Positions 9,427 to 18,561 are shown, counted from the first letter of the stretch. The stretch: 64,000 nt of DNA from Candidatus Omnitrophota bacterium (GCA_023818965.1 JAMWCD010000012.1:1-64000), one strand, 5' to 3'. The notes: a model not told the origin generated them from the sequence alone. A program made the numbers and translations.

Positions 9427-9894
9427 ATGGAAAAGAAAATTCTTGTTGTTTTCTATTCAAGAACAGGGACAACAAAAAAAATTGCTGAAGAAATTTCACA
9501 TCTTTTGCAATGTGATATAGAAGAAATCATTGATAATAAAGACCGCTCAGGAATAAAGGGATTTATGACAGGAGGCAGGGATGCAATGGCACGCAATCTC
9601 ACTGAGATTAAAGAAATTATAAAAAATCCTGGTGATTATGATATTGTTGTAATTGGAACTCCTGTCTGGGCAGCAAATATGACGCCAGCGATCAGGACAT
9701 ATATTTCAAACAATAAGGAAAAATTCAAGCAGGTCGCATTTTTCTGTACCACTGGTGGAACAGGCATTGACAAAACATTTCTTGAAATGGAAGTACTGTC
9801 CGGGAAACAACCCATTGCAACATTTTCAGCCACAGCAAGACAGGTGAAAACGAACAAATATGACCTCAGGGAATTTATTGAAAAACTGAAATAA
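9427..9894 (+). CDS. flavodoxin-like protein
   Basis: This 155-residue protein opens with a beta strand and the FMN phosphate loop YSRTGTTKKIA (about 9-19), followed by the flavodoxin-type GTPVWAANM segment. It probably carries electrons or reduces quinone-like substrates in the cytoplasm. ATG 9427 is preferred to a GTG at 9421 because AGGAGG (9416-9421) is then spaced 5 bases from the start. The gene runs convergent with the isomerase gene at 9901, only 6 bases apart. Confidence 0.8.
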   Translation: MEKKILVVFYSRTGTTKKIAEEISHLLQCDIEEIIDNKDRSGIKGFMTGGRDAMARNLTEIKEIIKNPGDYDIVVIGTPVWAANMTPAIRTYISNNKEKFKQVAFFCTTGGTGIDKTFLEMEVLSGKQPIATFSATARQVKTNKYDLREFIEKLK

Positions 9895-9900
9895 ACAATT

Positions 9901-10683
9901 TTACCCTCTGAGATAATCAAGGGTTTTTTTAAGTGAAAGCGTGTGGTCGGGCATTTTTGGCATGTATTCAAGCCCAAAACATCCGGCATAACCGAGCCGT
10001 TCAAGTAATTTTATTATAAAGGGATAATTGATTTCTCCATCAAAAAGTTCATGTCTTCCTGGCACTCCTGCAGAATGGAAATGTCCGATAATATCAATGT
10101 TTTTTTCAATGAAACTGCAAAGGTTTCCTTCCATAATCTGCATATGATAAATGTCATAAAGAAGTTTTATATTTGGGCTGTTGACACTTCTAACAATTTC
10201 TGCTGCCATTTTTGCGCTGTTGAGAAAATATCCCTTATGGTCAACATATGTATTCAAAGGTTCAAGTAAAAGAGTAAAAGATTTTTTTCTCAATTTCTCA
10301 TCAACGCAGCATAGCATCTCAATAATATTGTCTTTCATCTGTGTTTCTGATAAATCAGGCAATGAATTACCTGAACAAGTTATTGCTTTATTACATCCCA
10401 TTTTCTCAGCAATTTCTATAATCTGGTCAATTCTTTTCATATAAATCTCTTTATCCTGTTTTCTTACAAGGCTTCCACCCCGTGAACCATCTGGAGAATT
10501 GGCAACCACATTATTCAGGTGCATGTTATGGAAAGAAAGGGATTTTGCAACTGCATCAATATTTTTATTGTCAGGAAACCACATTTCCAACCAGTCATAA
10601 CCAATTTCCTTAATCTTTGCAATTTTCTCTTCAGGACTCAATTCAGGAAAAACCGTCTCAATACAAACATCTATCTTTACCAT
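9901..10683 (-). CDS. hydroxypyruvate isomerase-like (Hyi/OtnI family) protein
   Basis: A 260-residue TIM barrel of the xylose-isomerase-like superfamily. The segments LLEPLNTY, LLYDIYHMQIMEG, HFHSAGVPGRHE and GEINYP are characteristic of the hydroxypyruvate isomerase / 2-oxo-tetronate isomerase group, more specific than a generic sugar isomerase. They supply the metal ligands Glu, Asp, His and Glu. A clear GGAGAGG ribosome site precedes the ATG. It may isomerise hydroxypyruvate and tartronate semialdehyde or a related ketoacid. No glyoxylate-pathway partners are adjacent. Confidence 0.72.
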   Translation of the reverse strand: MVKIDVCIETVFPELSPEEKIAKIKEIGYDWLEMWFPDNKNIDAVAKSLSFHNMHLNNVVANSPDGSRGGSLVRKQDKEIYMKRIDQIIEIAEKMGCNKAITCSGNSLPDLSETQMKDNIIEMLCCVDEKLRKKSFTLLLEPLNTYVDHKGYFLNSAKMAAEIVRSVNSPNIKLLYDIYHMQIMEGNLCSFIEKNIDIIGHFHSAGVPGRHELFDGEINYPFIIKLLERLGYAGCFGLEYMPKMPDHTLSLKKTLDYLRG

Positions 10684-10716
10684 ATCCTCTCCTTTTTATT
10701 TTTCTTGTTTTCTGTA

Positions 10717-10728
10717 GTATAATTATAC
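10717..10728. promoter_or_regulatory. palindromic shared -10 element (GTATAATTATAC)
   Basis: A perfect 12-bp palindrome in the 83-base divergent gap contains TATAAT on both strands (plus strand 10718-10723, minus strand 10727-10722). Such symmetric -10 elements can drive transcription both ways, here toward the isomerase (minus) and the OsmC gene (plus). No strong -35 boxes were seen. Confidence 0.4.
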
Positions 10729-10766
10729 GAGAGGAAACAAGTTTTTTCAATTCACAGGGAGTGAAT

Positions 10767-11156
10767 ATGGCGGCAATTTCGATAAGTTTTGTTGATAAGA
10801 TGAAATTTGAAGCAAAAATTAGAAAGCATACAATGACCATTGATGTCCCTGAAGACCTGAAGGGAACAGATTCTGGCCCAATGCCACCTGAATTATTTGT
10901 GCTGTCCCTCGCTTCATGTATGGGTTATTATGTTCTTTTTTATTGCAGAAAAAATGGAATTCCTGTTGAAGGATTGAAAATAGATGCTGATTTTGAAAAA
11001 GCAAAAGACCCCGACAGAGTTTCAAAAATTGATATTAAGTTTCATGTTGGAAATGTATCAGAGGAACATAAACAGGGAATGATTAAGATAGCAGAGAAAT
11101 GCATGGTGCATCAATCAATCATTCATAAGCCAGACATCAATATTTCAGTAGGGTAA
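10767..11156 (+). CDS. OsmC/YhfA-like family protein
   Basis: A 129-residue OsmC-fold protein. Two conserved cysteines lie in the usual places, Cys51 in LSLASCMGYY and Cys112 in AEKCMVH; Cys60 is additional. The family reduces organic hydroperoxides or, in the YhfA branch, has unknown thiol-based functions. The ATG at 10767 with GGGAGTGA upstream is preferred over the open frame that extends upstream into the promoter. The stop abuts the end of the convergent isomerase gene. Confidence 0.75.
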   Translation: MAAISISFVDKMKFEAKIRKHTMTIDVPEDLKGTDSGPMPPELFVLSLASCMGYYVLFYCRKNGIPVEGLKIDADFEKAKDPDRVSKIDIKFHVGNVSEEHKQGMIKIAEKCMVHQSIIHKPDINISVG

Positions 11157-11966
11157 TTACAGGAATTTTTTCAGGTACTGGAGACTTTTTTCGGCAATGG
11201 TTTGTGGTCCTGGTGAAAAATCAAAAACCTCAACAGAAATAAAACCACAATACCCAATCTCTTTCAGTTTCCTGATAATGGGACCAAAATCAATATTTCC
11301 AAAACCCGGACCAAGAAGATTCTCATCATTTGCATGGAAATGTGCAAGATAATTTCTACCTTCTTCAATAATTTCAGTATATGGTCGTTTTTCATCTGTC
11401 ATTGCTTTAACATCAAGAATAAGTTTTAAATTCGGATGATTGACAATTTTTATAATGGAAATTGCATCTGTCACAGTATTGACAAAATTTGTTTCCTTTT
11501 TTGCAAGTGGTTCAAGACATATTGTGATTGATTTTTCTTCAGCAATCTTCAGGGGGTTTTTTATTACTTCAACAAAATACTCAATAACTTCCTGTTTTGT
11601 CTGCGACTCTGCAATTGACCTCTGTTTTGGAGAACCAAGAACCATAATTTTACCGCCAATATCAGCAGTGAATTTCACAAGTTGTTCAAAATACTGTGAT
11701 GTCTTTTTTCTCAATGATGGGTCAGGGGATGAAATAGAAAGTCCTTCGGGTTTTACAAAAAGCCAGTGAGTCCCGATGATTTCAATATTGTTTCTTTGAG
11801 CAAGGGCTTTGATTTCACTTCTTTTTATCTGTGAAATGTCCTCAACTGAATTTGCAAGGGTAAATGGCGCTATTTCAATTCCATCATAACCAATACTGCT
11901 GACATATTCTATTGTTTTTTCTATTGTCCAGGATGAAAAAATTTCATTACATATACCTGTTTTCAT
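11157..11966 (-). CDS. sugar phosphate isomerase/epimerase-like TIM barrel
   Basis: A 269-residue xylose-isomerase-like TIM barrel. Probable metal ligands are seen in CLEPLAKK, LILDVKAM, AHFHAND and VEVFDF. The opening MKTGICNEIFSSWTIE resembles other putative endonuclease IV-like sugar isomerases. Its start lies 20 bases inside the end of ftsZ, with a GAGGAG ribosome site within ftsZ, so it is the last gene of the division operon. The link to division is probably only co-transcription. Substrate unknown. Confidence 0.7.
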   Translation of the reverse strand: MKTGICNEIFSSWTIEKTIEYVSSIGYDGIEIAPFTLANSVEDISQIKRSEIKALAQRNNIEIIGTHWLFVKPEGLSISSPDPSLRKKTSQYFEQLVKFTADIGGKIMVLGSPKQRSIAESQTKQEVIEYFVEVIKNPLKIAEEKSITICLEPLAKKETNFVNTVTDAISIIKIVNHPNLKLILDVKAMTDEKRPYTEIIEEGRNYLAHFHANDENLLGPGFGNIDFGPIIRKLKEIGYCGFISVEVFDFSPGPQTIAEKSLQYLKKFL

Positions 11967-13119
11967 TATTTTTTCTCCTCATACTTGGTGGTATTTCAAT
12001 ATCTTCCTTTGAAGAATCCTTATCAAAAATTTCATCTGCTTTGCCTGAAACTTCTTTGTTTTCTTTTCTCCAGGATGGTGGAATATCTATGTCCCTTCCG
12101 ATTTCTCCAAATACACCAGTTTCTTCTTCCTGTTTTTCTCTGATTTTCTTTGATACTTCTTTACCTGGCTCAATACCTGTGGCAATAAGGGTAACCTTCA
12201 CTTCATCATTCATTTTTTCATCAATACTCAAACCAAAAGCAACCTGCTGAATCTGGGCAACTTCATTGATGTGATTCATTGCTTCCACAACATCCTGAAG
12301 TGTAAGGTCAGGGCTTCCGATGATACTGACAAGGATATTTTTTGCTTCCTGAATACCCTTTTCACCAAGCAATGGATCGTCAAGCGCTGCTTTCAGTGCC
12401 TTCACTGTCTTTTTTTCTCCCTTTGAAAATCCTGTCCCTACAATACCTCTGCCACCATTCTGCAGCACCCTTTTAATATCAGTGAAATCAAGATCCATAA
12501 TATGAGATGGCTTATTTATCAGGTCAGCCACCGCAAATATTGACCTGCTTACAACCTCATCAACCCTTGCAAAGGCATCCCTGATAGGTGTATCTCTTTC
12601 TACAATTTCATGAAGTCGCTCATTACTGATAGATATCAAGGTATCAACATTTGATTTAAGATTATTCAAACCTATTTCTGCCTGTTTATCACGTTTCTCC
12701 CATTTAAATGGAAGTGTTACAGTTGCAATTACAAGTGCTCCCATATCCCTGGCGATTTTCGCAACAACAGGGGATGCACCAGTACCAGTACCTCCACCGA
12801 GACCTGCAACAATAAAGACAATATGAGTATTTTTCAGAACCTCTTTTATTTTTTCCTGGTCCTCATTGGCAGCATATTTACCCTTTTCAGGATCAGAACC
12901 TGCTCCACCAATACCCTGGGTAATCTTTTCTCCAATTTGAACCTTCAATGAAACAGGACAATGTTGAAGTGCCTGAACATCCGTATCAATAGCCATTGTT
13001 TCAATACCTTCAAGGGTTGGAGCAATTCTTCCCACAATTTTTCCTCCACCGCCACCAACACCAATTGCTTTGATTCTTATTGGAGTAATTTTGGTTTCTT
13101 CAAGTATGAAATTTGTCAT
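11947..13119 (-). CDS. ftsZ: cell division protein FtsZ
   Basis: A 390-residue tubulin-like GTPase that forms the division ring. It has the GTP-binding GGGGG loop near the N-terminus, the tubulin signature GGGTGTG and the T7-type catalytic region. ATG 13119 is preferred to upstream in-frame ATGs (13137, 13128) because GGGAGG then lies 9 bases before it. The C-terminus is unusual. Two similar tail peptides, DIDIPPSWRK (343-352) and DIEIPPSMRR (373-382), are present where FtsZ normally has one FtsA-binding peptide. It lies directly downstream of ftsA in the usual order. Confidence 0.95.
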   Translation of the reverse strand: MTNFILEETKITPIRIKAIGVGGGGGKIVGRIAPTLEGIETMAIDTDVQALQHCPVSLKVQIGEKITQGIGGAGSDPEKGKYAANEDQEKIKEVLKNTHIVFIVAGLGGGTGTGASPVVAKIARDMGALVIATVTLPFKWEKRDKQAEIGLNNLKSNVDTLISISNERLHEIVERDTPIRDAFARVDEVVSRSIFAVADLINKPSHIMDLDFTDIKRVLQNGGRGIVGTGFSKGEKKTVKALKAALDDPLLGEKGIQEAKNILVSIIGSPDLTLQDVVEAMNHINEVAQIQQVAFGLSIDEKMNDEVKVTLIATGIEPGKEVSKKIREKQEEETGVFGEIGRDIDIPPSWRKENKEVSGKADEIFDKDSSKEDIEIPPSMRRKNNENRYM

Positions 13120-13121
13120 TT

Positions 13122-14396
13122 TTACCATCCCTCCCATAATGATTTAAGTTTGTTGTAAACTGTTTTTCTAAAATTTTTTAGTTTTGTCAACCAGACGGGT
13201 TCTGGTTCAGATATTATTTCTATTTCTTTTTTCCTGAGCATCAGGGTACCGACAACAGCAGAAAAACATGGATATTGATATGATGCTGGAAGTCCAAGAA
13301 TGTTTTTGGGAGCCCCTATCCTTGCAGGCCTTTTGAAAGCATTTTCAACATAACTGACCATTCCTTTTAACTGAGAACAACCACCTGTGAGAACAATACC
13401 TGCTCCTAACCTTGGCATTTTTCCTATGTCTTTTTCAATTGCTTCCCTCACACTCTTACCAATAATATCATCAATTCTTTCGTAAACAGCCTTTGATATT
13501 TTATCAACAGTAACGTAAATTTTTGAACCTGTTCCGACTGTTCTCATCTCAACCTGGTTTGCAAGTTCAGGGGATCTTTGTTCCACAAGTTCCGGGTAAT
13601 TGCAAAAACCATATTCTTTTTTTATTTCTGATGCAGTTTCCATGGAAATATTCAAAATAAGGGAAAGGTCGCTATCAATATATTCTCCACCATATCTGAT
13701 GGAATATGTTCCATAAAGGTTCCCATTTGAATAAACAAGAAAATCAGTTGTCCCCTTACCAAAATCAATCACACAAACACCTGATTTTTTTTCTTCTTCT
13801 GTAAGCAATACTTCTGCTGAAGCCCATGAATGTGGATAGATACAATCAACTTCTGAGCCAGCATTTTTTACACACTGGAGAATGTTCTCCAGTGGATTAT
13901 CAAGTACCAAACATAGGTGTACAAGTGCTCCAATTGAACTACCGAACATTCCCTTTGGATTCTTTTTCACATTTGTTGTATCATCAATAATATATTCCTG
14001 CGGAAGTAATTTCAAAATACCAGATCCTGGTGGAATATTGCTTTCATTCTTTACATTTTTTAACAGATTTTCTACGTCAATTTCTGTAATTCTTCTTCTT
14101 GCTGTCTCGAGATTTAATTTGTGAGAGGTAGTCCAGCCCCTGACAAATCCACCACCAATACTGATATTAACCAGTGGTAATGGAAGATTGGTTTGCTGTT
14201 CAAGTTCTGTAAGCACCTTTTTTATGTATTCAGTGCAACCTTCAATGTCAACAACCCTGCCTTTTCGAACAATTTCTTCTTCATACTCAATATGTTCTGC
14301 GCCAATGATTTCCATTGTGCCTTCATTGAGTGCAGCAACCATCCCTGCAATTTTGTATGAACCAATATCAAGAGAAACAATAATTTCTTTTGTCAT
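13122..14396 (-). CDS. ftsA: cell division protein FtsA
   Basis: A 424-residue actin-like ATPase that anchors FtsZ filaments to the membrane. The phosphate-1 motif SLDIGSYKIA, phosphate-2 motif CVIDFGKGTTDF and adenosine motif VLTGGCSQL are visible. The last residues (VYNKLKSLWEGW) form the expected amphipathic membrane-targeting helix. The start overlaps the ftsQ stop by 4 bases. The ftsZ gene follows 2 bases after its stop. Confidence 0.93.
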   Translation of the reverse strand: MTKEIIVSLDIGSYKIAGMVAALNEGTMEIIGAEHIEYEEEIVRKGRVVDIEGCTEYIKKVLTELEQQTNLPLPLVNISIGGGFVRGWTTSHKLNLETARRRITEIDVENLLKNVKNESNIPPGSGILKLLPQEYIIDDTTNVKKNPKGMFGSSIGALVHLCLVLDNPLENILQCVKNAGSEVDCIYPHSWASAEVLLTEEEKKSGVCVIDFGKGTTDFLVYSNGNLYGTYSIRYGGEYIDSDLSLILNISMETASEIKKEYGFCNYPELVEQRSPELANQVEMRTVGTGSKIYVTVDKISKAVYERIDDIIGKSVREAIEKDIGKMPRLGAGIVLTGGCSQLKGMVSYVENAFKRPARIGAPKNILGLPASYQYPCFSAVVGTLMLRKKEIEIISEPEPVWLTKLKNFRKTVYNKLKSLWEGW

Positions 14397-15151
14397 GTTT
14401 TTGGAACAATTTTTTCTTTTACATATGGTTGTTGAAATCTCAGGTCAATATATTCAAATTGTAAATTTCTTTCTTTGCAACCTGCAAGAACCTTTTTTGC
14501 TATCTCAAATTGTTTATCGATATCCTGACCACGAATTAACAATGTTGCTTCTGGAGATTTCAATTCAATTTTATCAATATCCTCAATCAATACCGTATCA
14601 ATTTTAAAGAAGTTTGAAATTCCATAATAATTATACCATTGTTCAATTTCTTTCAAAATCTCAAGTTTTTCTATTTCACTCGTTTTGGTCCCGATTTCTT
14701 CAACCCTCATCCCTTCAACATTCCAGCCATTAAAATTTTCCTGTAATGGAAGAAAATATCCATTCCTGTCCATCAACTCAGCAGACCTTGAATCAATAAC
14801 AAGAACCCATGGTGTTCGTATTTTCAACTGAATTACCAGTGTATCTGGAATCCTTTTTTCAAGGTAACAATCATCAATAAAATAAATCTGTTTCAATTTT
14901 GAATAAATTTCATCAAGTTTCAGGGCAAAAATACTTGTATTTTTCGGCACAGGAATATAAGTTTTTATTAATTGCTCATACTCACGTGGTTCCACAATTA
15001 TATTTTTTATGTAAAAAATCGAAAGATTTTTAAACCACGCCTGTATGAAAAACCACAAAAATATCAGAAAACATACAGAAAGCAAAATTGCCAATCCCTT
15101 CAACCATTTTTTTATCCTTTTCTTTCTTTCCTCAATCAGTTTTTCCCGCAT
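14393..15151 (-). CDS. ftsQ: cell division protein FtsQ/DivIB
   Basis: A 252-residue bitopic protein with a basic cytoplasmic N-terminus (1-16), one membrane helix (about 18-40) and a periplasmic part. The periplasmic part begins with a POTRA-like domain and continues with LEKRIPDTLVIQL and LMDRNGYF, segments conserved in FtsQ. It links early and late division proteins. The gene overlaps ddl by 16 bases and ftsA by 4 bases. Position and topology together make the call firm although sequence conservation in this family is low. Confidence 0.85.
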   Translation of the reverse strand: MREKLIEERKKRIKKWLKGLAILLSVCFLIFLWFFIQAWFKNLSIFYIKNIIVEPREYEQLIKTYIPVPKNTSIFALKLDEIYSKLKQIYFIDDCYLEKRIPDTLVIQLKIRTPWVLVIDSRSAELMDRNGYFLPLQENFNGWNVEGMRVEEIGTKTSEIEKLEILKEIEQWYNYYGISNFFKIDTVLIEDIDKIELKSPEATLLIRGQDIDKQFEIAKKVLAGCKERNLQFEYIDLRFQQPYVKEKIVPKT

Positions 15152-16047
15152 CGTTCAAGTCCTAAGGTAATCAGTTTCTCGCACAACTCCTCAAAGGAAA
15201 TACCTGCATGCGCCGCTGCATCAGGAAGAAGACTTACTGGTGTAAAGCCAGGAATAGTATTAACATCAAGAATAAACATTTTCCCATTATCCTGAATAAT
15301 AATTTCCATCCTTGCACAGCCAGAACAACCAAGTGCCTTATAGGTTTCTGTTGCATATTCTTTTGCTTTATCAAGCAATTTTTTATTGATCTCAGGCGGA
15401 ATAATGTGAACACTTCCTCCTTTTTTATATTTTGCTGTGTAATCATAAAGTTTACGTCTTGTTCTTATTTCAATAGGAGGAAGAACTTCAATTTTTTCAT
15501 TTCCAATAATTCCTATTGTGATTTCTTTTCCTTTTATAAATTTTTCAATGAAAACATTTCTATCAAGTTTGAATGCTTTTTTTATCGCTGTTTTCATTTC
15601 TCTTTCATTTTTTACAATGGATATACCAATTGTAGAACCAAGATTTGCTGGTTTCACAACACATGGAAACGGAAAAGGCAGAGATGGAAAACTATCAGGT
15701 TGAACAATCAGAAAATCAGGGGTTGGAATATTGTGAAAACAAAGAATTTTTTTCGTAATAATTTTGTTCATACATATTGCGCTTGCACTAACTCCTGAAC
15801 CTGTATACGGAATATTTAATGTTTCAAGAAATCCCTGAATGACGCCATTTTCACCCTTTCCACCATGTAAAGCAATAAACACACAATCAGGTTTTAATGA
15901 AATCAATTTTTCTGCGAAATTTTTTTCTACAGGATCAAGTTTAAAAACCCTGTGTTTTCTTGAAAGTGCTTTTGCCACTGCTTCACCTGAAACAAGGGAA
16001 ACATCTCTTTCAGGACTATCTCCTCCACACAATATCACAATTTTCAA
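15136..16047 (-). CDS. ddl: D-alanine--D-alanine ligase
   Basis: A 303-residue ATP-grasp ligase that makes the D-Ala-D-Ala dipeptide for peptidoglycan. Visible signatures are the N-terminal GGDSPERDVSL, LHGGKGENG, the SGVSASAICMNK region and the C-terminal metal-binding DVNTIPGFT. Length fits the family. It overlaps murB by 4 bases at its start and ftsQ by 16 bases at its end, in the usual murB-ddl-ftsQ order. Confidence 0.93.
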   Translation of the reverse strand: MKIVILCGGDSPERDVSLVSGEAVAKALSRKHRVFKLDPVEKNFAEKLISLKPDCVFIALHGGKGENGVIQGFLETLNIPYTGSGVSASAICMNKIITKKILCFHNIPTPDFLIVQPDSFPSLPFPFPCVVKPANLGSTIGISIVKNEREMKTAIKKAFKLDRNVFIEKFIKGKEITIGIIGNEKIEVLPPIEIRTRRKLYDYTAKYKKGGSVHIIPPEINKKLLDKAKEYATETYKALGCSGCARMEIIIQDNGKMFILDVNTIPGFTPVSLLPDAAAHAGISFEELCEKLITLGLERCGKN

Positions 16048-16952
16048 GGGAACCTCCCTATCAGTTCGATTTCTGGTTCAAGTGTTATATTATACTTGTT
16101 TTTTATTGTTTGCTGAATGTATCTCATTAATTTCCAGATATCAGTTGAGCTTGCATTACCTGTATTGACAATAAAATTTGCATGTTTTTCTGATATCTTT
16201 GCTTTTCCTTCACAATATCCCTTCAATCCTGCCTGTTCAATCAGTGCGCCTGCGAAAAATCCCTCAGGATTTTTGAACACCGAACCTGCTGATGGATATT
16301 CAAGTGGCTGTGAATGTTTTCTTTGTTTCATAATTTCACTGATGGTTTTTTTTATCTCCTGTGCATTACCCTTTTTAACCTTCATAGTTGCTGAAAGAAT
16401 AAAAAACGCTTTTCCCTTCAATTGAGAATATCTATATTTCCACGTGATTTGTTCCCTTTTTTCCCTGCACCATTTACCATCATGATCCATAAATTCAACT
16501 GACAGAACAATATCAGAAATACTCATTGTCTTTGTACCAGCATTCATAATAAGTGCTCCGCCAAGTGTTCCTGGTATTCCTGTAAGAAATTCAAGACCGG
16601 ATAAACCTTTTTCAATACAAAACCCAATAACTTTGTTCAATTTTACCCCTGAAAAAGCACCCACAATTTCATCTTCGCATTCAATGTGAGAAAAGTTTTT
16701 TGTAAATGCTATCACACCATCAAATCCATGGTCGCTTACAAGAATATTTGAGCCATTGCCCACAAATTTCACAATTATACCAGTGTTCTTTTTTAAATTA
16801 AAAAGAAATTCGATATCCCTTTTTTCACACGGATACACAACAGCACTTACAGGTCCACCTGTCTTAAATGTTGTAAAATCTTTTGCATAAACATTAAAAG
16901 ATGCTTGTCTTCCAAAATAATCTTGAATTAATTTTTTTTCTGAGTCACTCAT
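16044..16952 (-). CDS. murB: UDP-N-acetylenolpyruvoylglucosamine reductase
   Basis: This 302-residue FAD enzyme reduces UDP-GlcNAc-enolpyruvate to UDP-MurNAc in peptidoglycan synthesis. The N-terminal TFKTGGP, FAD-contacting VGNGSNILVSD and LTGIPGTLGGA, and the PSAGSVFKNP segment carrying the catalytic serine are all present. The type II form (lacking an extra domain) fits its length. It overlaps truA by 4 bases upstream and ddl by 4 bases downstream. Confidence 0.93.
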   Translation of the reverse strand: MSDSEKKLIQDYFGRQASFNVYAKDFTTFKTGGPVSAVVYPCEKRDIEFLFNLKKNTGIIVKFVGNGSNILVSDHGFDGVIAFTKNFSHIECEDEIVGAFSGVKLNKVIGFCIEKGLSGLEFLTGIPGTLGGALIMNAGTKTMSISDIVLSVEFMDHDGKWCREKREQITWKYRYSQLKGKAFFILSATMKVKKGNAQEIKKTISEIMKQRKHSQPLEYPSAGSVFKNPEGFFAGALIEQAGLKGYCEGKAKISEKHANFIVNTGNASSTDIWKLMRYIQQTIKNKYNITLEPEIELIGRFP

Positions 16953-17716
16953 TTTTTATCACCGTAGATGACATCACTCAAATAAAGACCACAGGATGGA
17001 GCAGTGGCTGAAGCCAGTTTTCTATCTCTACCATCAATAATCTGTTTAATTTGTGATGGCAATATTTTACCCCTTCCAACATCAACAAGTGTTCCAACAA
17101 TATTTCTAACCATTTTATAAAGAAAGCCAGTACCACATATTTCAATTACTATCACCCTTATTTCAGGGTCAATGCAAAATTTTTCCTTTCTTATTTTAAT
17201 ATACTCAATTGTTCTTACAGGATTTTTCACTGGCCTTCCTGATGCCTGGAAACTTGTAAAGTCATGAGTTCCCGTAATATACGATGCTGCTTTTTTCATC
17301 TCTTTCAGATTTAATGTTTCAGGAATATTCCATGCTTTATTTATCAGAAAAGGAGAATTGAAATTTGTTATCAGATAGCGATAAACTTTTTTCTTTGCAT
17401 CATACCTCGGATGAAAATTTTCTCTTACAGGTAGAACTTCTTTTATCCTGATCTGGGCAGGTAGTAGTGCATTCATTGCATTTTTAATTTTTTCAGGACG
17501 CATGTCTTTTAATAGACAAAATGAGATTACATGTCTTGTTGCATGAACACCTGAATCAGTTCTTCCACTTGATTGAATTTTCACCTGTTGCTGGAAAATT
17601 TTAAGGAGCACGTGTTCAATTTCAGATTGAATGGTTTTTCCCCCTACCTGCCTCTGCCATCCATGAAAGCCTGTACCATCATAAGTCACTGTTGCTTTGA
17701 ATTTAAAGACATTCAC
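16949..17716 (-). CDS. truA: tRNA pseudouridine(38-40) synthase
   Basis: A 255-residue TruA. The catalytic Asp54 is in the family motif SSGRTDSGVHA, and the C-terminal half has the conserved FLYKMVRNIVGTLVDVG segment. It modifies uridines 38-40 of tRNA anticodon arms. It overlaps the mscS gene by 4 bases and murB by 4 bases, so it is part of the same tightly packed operon. Confidence 0.93.
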   Translation of the reverse strand: MNVFKFKATVTYDGTGFHGWQRQVGGKTIQSEIEHVLLKIFQQQVKIQSSGRTDSGVHATRHVISFCLLKDMRPEKIKNAMNALLPAQIRIKEVLPVRENFHPRYDAKKKVYRYLITNFNSPFLINKAWNIPETLNLKEMKKAASYITGTHDFTSFQASGRPVKNPVRTIEYIKIRKEKFCIDPEIRVIVIEICGTGFLYKMVRNIVGTLVDVGRGKILPSQIKQIIDGRDRKLASATAPSCGLYLSDVIYGDKK

Positions 17717-18477
17717 GATTGAAACGTAATGGTTGCATTAATATTTCTGTCTTTCAATGCAGACCAGATGTTTTTGATAATTTCTTCTGTTTCAAAAATT
17801 TTTTCCTTCGGGACTTCAAGATAAATCGTATAGTTTACTCCTGAAACAGAAACACCAGTAAGAAAACATTTGAAATCAATCCCTTTGTTTTCAAGAAAAC
17901 TTTTCAATATTTCATTGATATCGTGCACCTGTTCAGAAATTGCTAATTGCAGTGTAACAATATTTTTGCCTTCTCGGGTAAAATTATAAATAATCTGTCC
18001 CCAGGCACTGCGGTTTGGAACAAGAATTTTTTTATTGTCTTTCCCCTTTAGTTCAATATTGACAGGACTGATGGCAACGATTTCTCCTTCAACGCCACCA
18101 ATTTTTACATAGTCCCCGATTTTAAAAGGTCTGTACATAAAAATCATCATTCCACTTGAAAAATCTGCAACTGTTTCTCTTACACCGAACCCAATAATGA
18201 GACCACCTGCACCGATACCAGCAATAAATGGTGAAATATTTAATCCAAGTACTGAAAGGGCAATGATTATTGAAAGTGCAAAAACAGCAATATAAACAAA
18301 CCTTCCAATATATTTTCTTGCAAGTGGGTCAATTCTTGAATTTTTTGATATTTTTATGTAAAACTTGTTCCAGCCCTTGCCAGTTAGCCAGCCAGCAGCG
18401 ATAATAACCAGTGCAAGTGGAATTCTTGGCAAATACAGGATAATTTTATCAAGATATTCCAGTGATATTTTTCCCAT
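17713..18477 (-). CDS. small-conductance mechanosensitive channel (MscS family)
   Basis: A 254-residue inner-membrane channel with three hydrophobic segments (about 15-31, 53-75 and 79-110). The third is glycine- and alanine-rich (FIAGIGAGGLIIGFG), as expected for the MscS pore helix. It is followed by the beta domain with YRPFKIGDYVKIGG. It protects against hypo-osmotic shock. It is the first gene of the division operon. No ribosome site precedes the ATG, and the promoter at 18485-18513 would start transcription at or next to it. Confidence 0.88.
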   Translation of the reverse strand: MGKISLEYLDKIILYLPRIPLALVIIAAGWLTGKGWNKFYIKISKNSRIDPLARKYIGRFVYIAVFALSIIIALSVLGLNISPFIAGIGAGGLIIGFGVRETVADFSSGMMIFMYRPFKIGDYVKIGGVEGEIVAISPVNIELKGKDNKKILVPNRSAWGQIIYNFTREGKNIVTLQLAISEQVHDINEILKSFLENKGIDFKCFLTGVSVSGVNYTIYLEVPKEKIFETEEIIKNIWSALKDRNINATITFQS

Positions 18478-18484
18478 ACATAAA

Positions 18485-18513
18485 ATAGTAATACCAACAG
18501 TTCATAAAGTCAA
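18485..18513 (-). promoter_or_regulatory. promoter of the mscS-ftsZ operon, giving a leaderless mRNA
   Basis: On the minus strand TTGACT (18508-18513) and TACTAT (18485-18490) are spaced by 17 bases. The -10 ends 7 bases before the ATG at 18477, so the predicted transcript begins at or within a base or two of the start codon. There is no Shine-Dalgarno sequence. Confidence 0.55.
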
Positions 18514-18561
18514 TATTGTTGAAAGTTTTCAGCACCAGTCGGCACAATTTTCGGTATATCT

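Noticed and set aside
15208-15798. 196-residue plus-strand frame opposite ddl
   Set aside because: It is Cys/Phe/Asn-rich shadow sequence antisense to a firmly identified gene.
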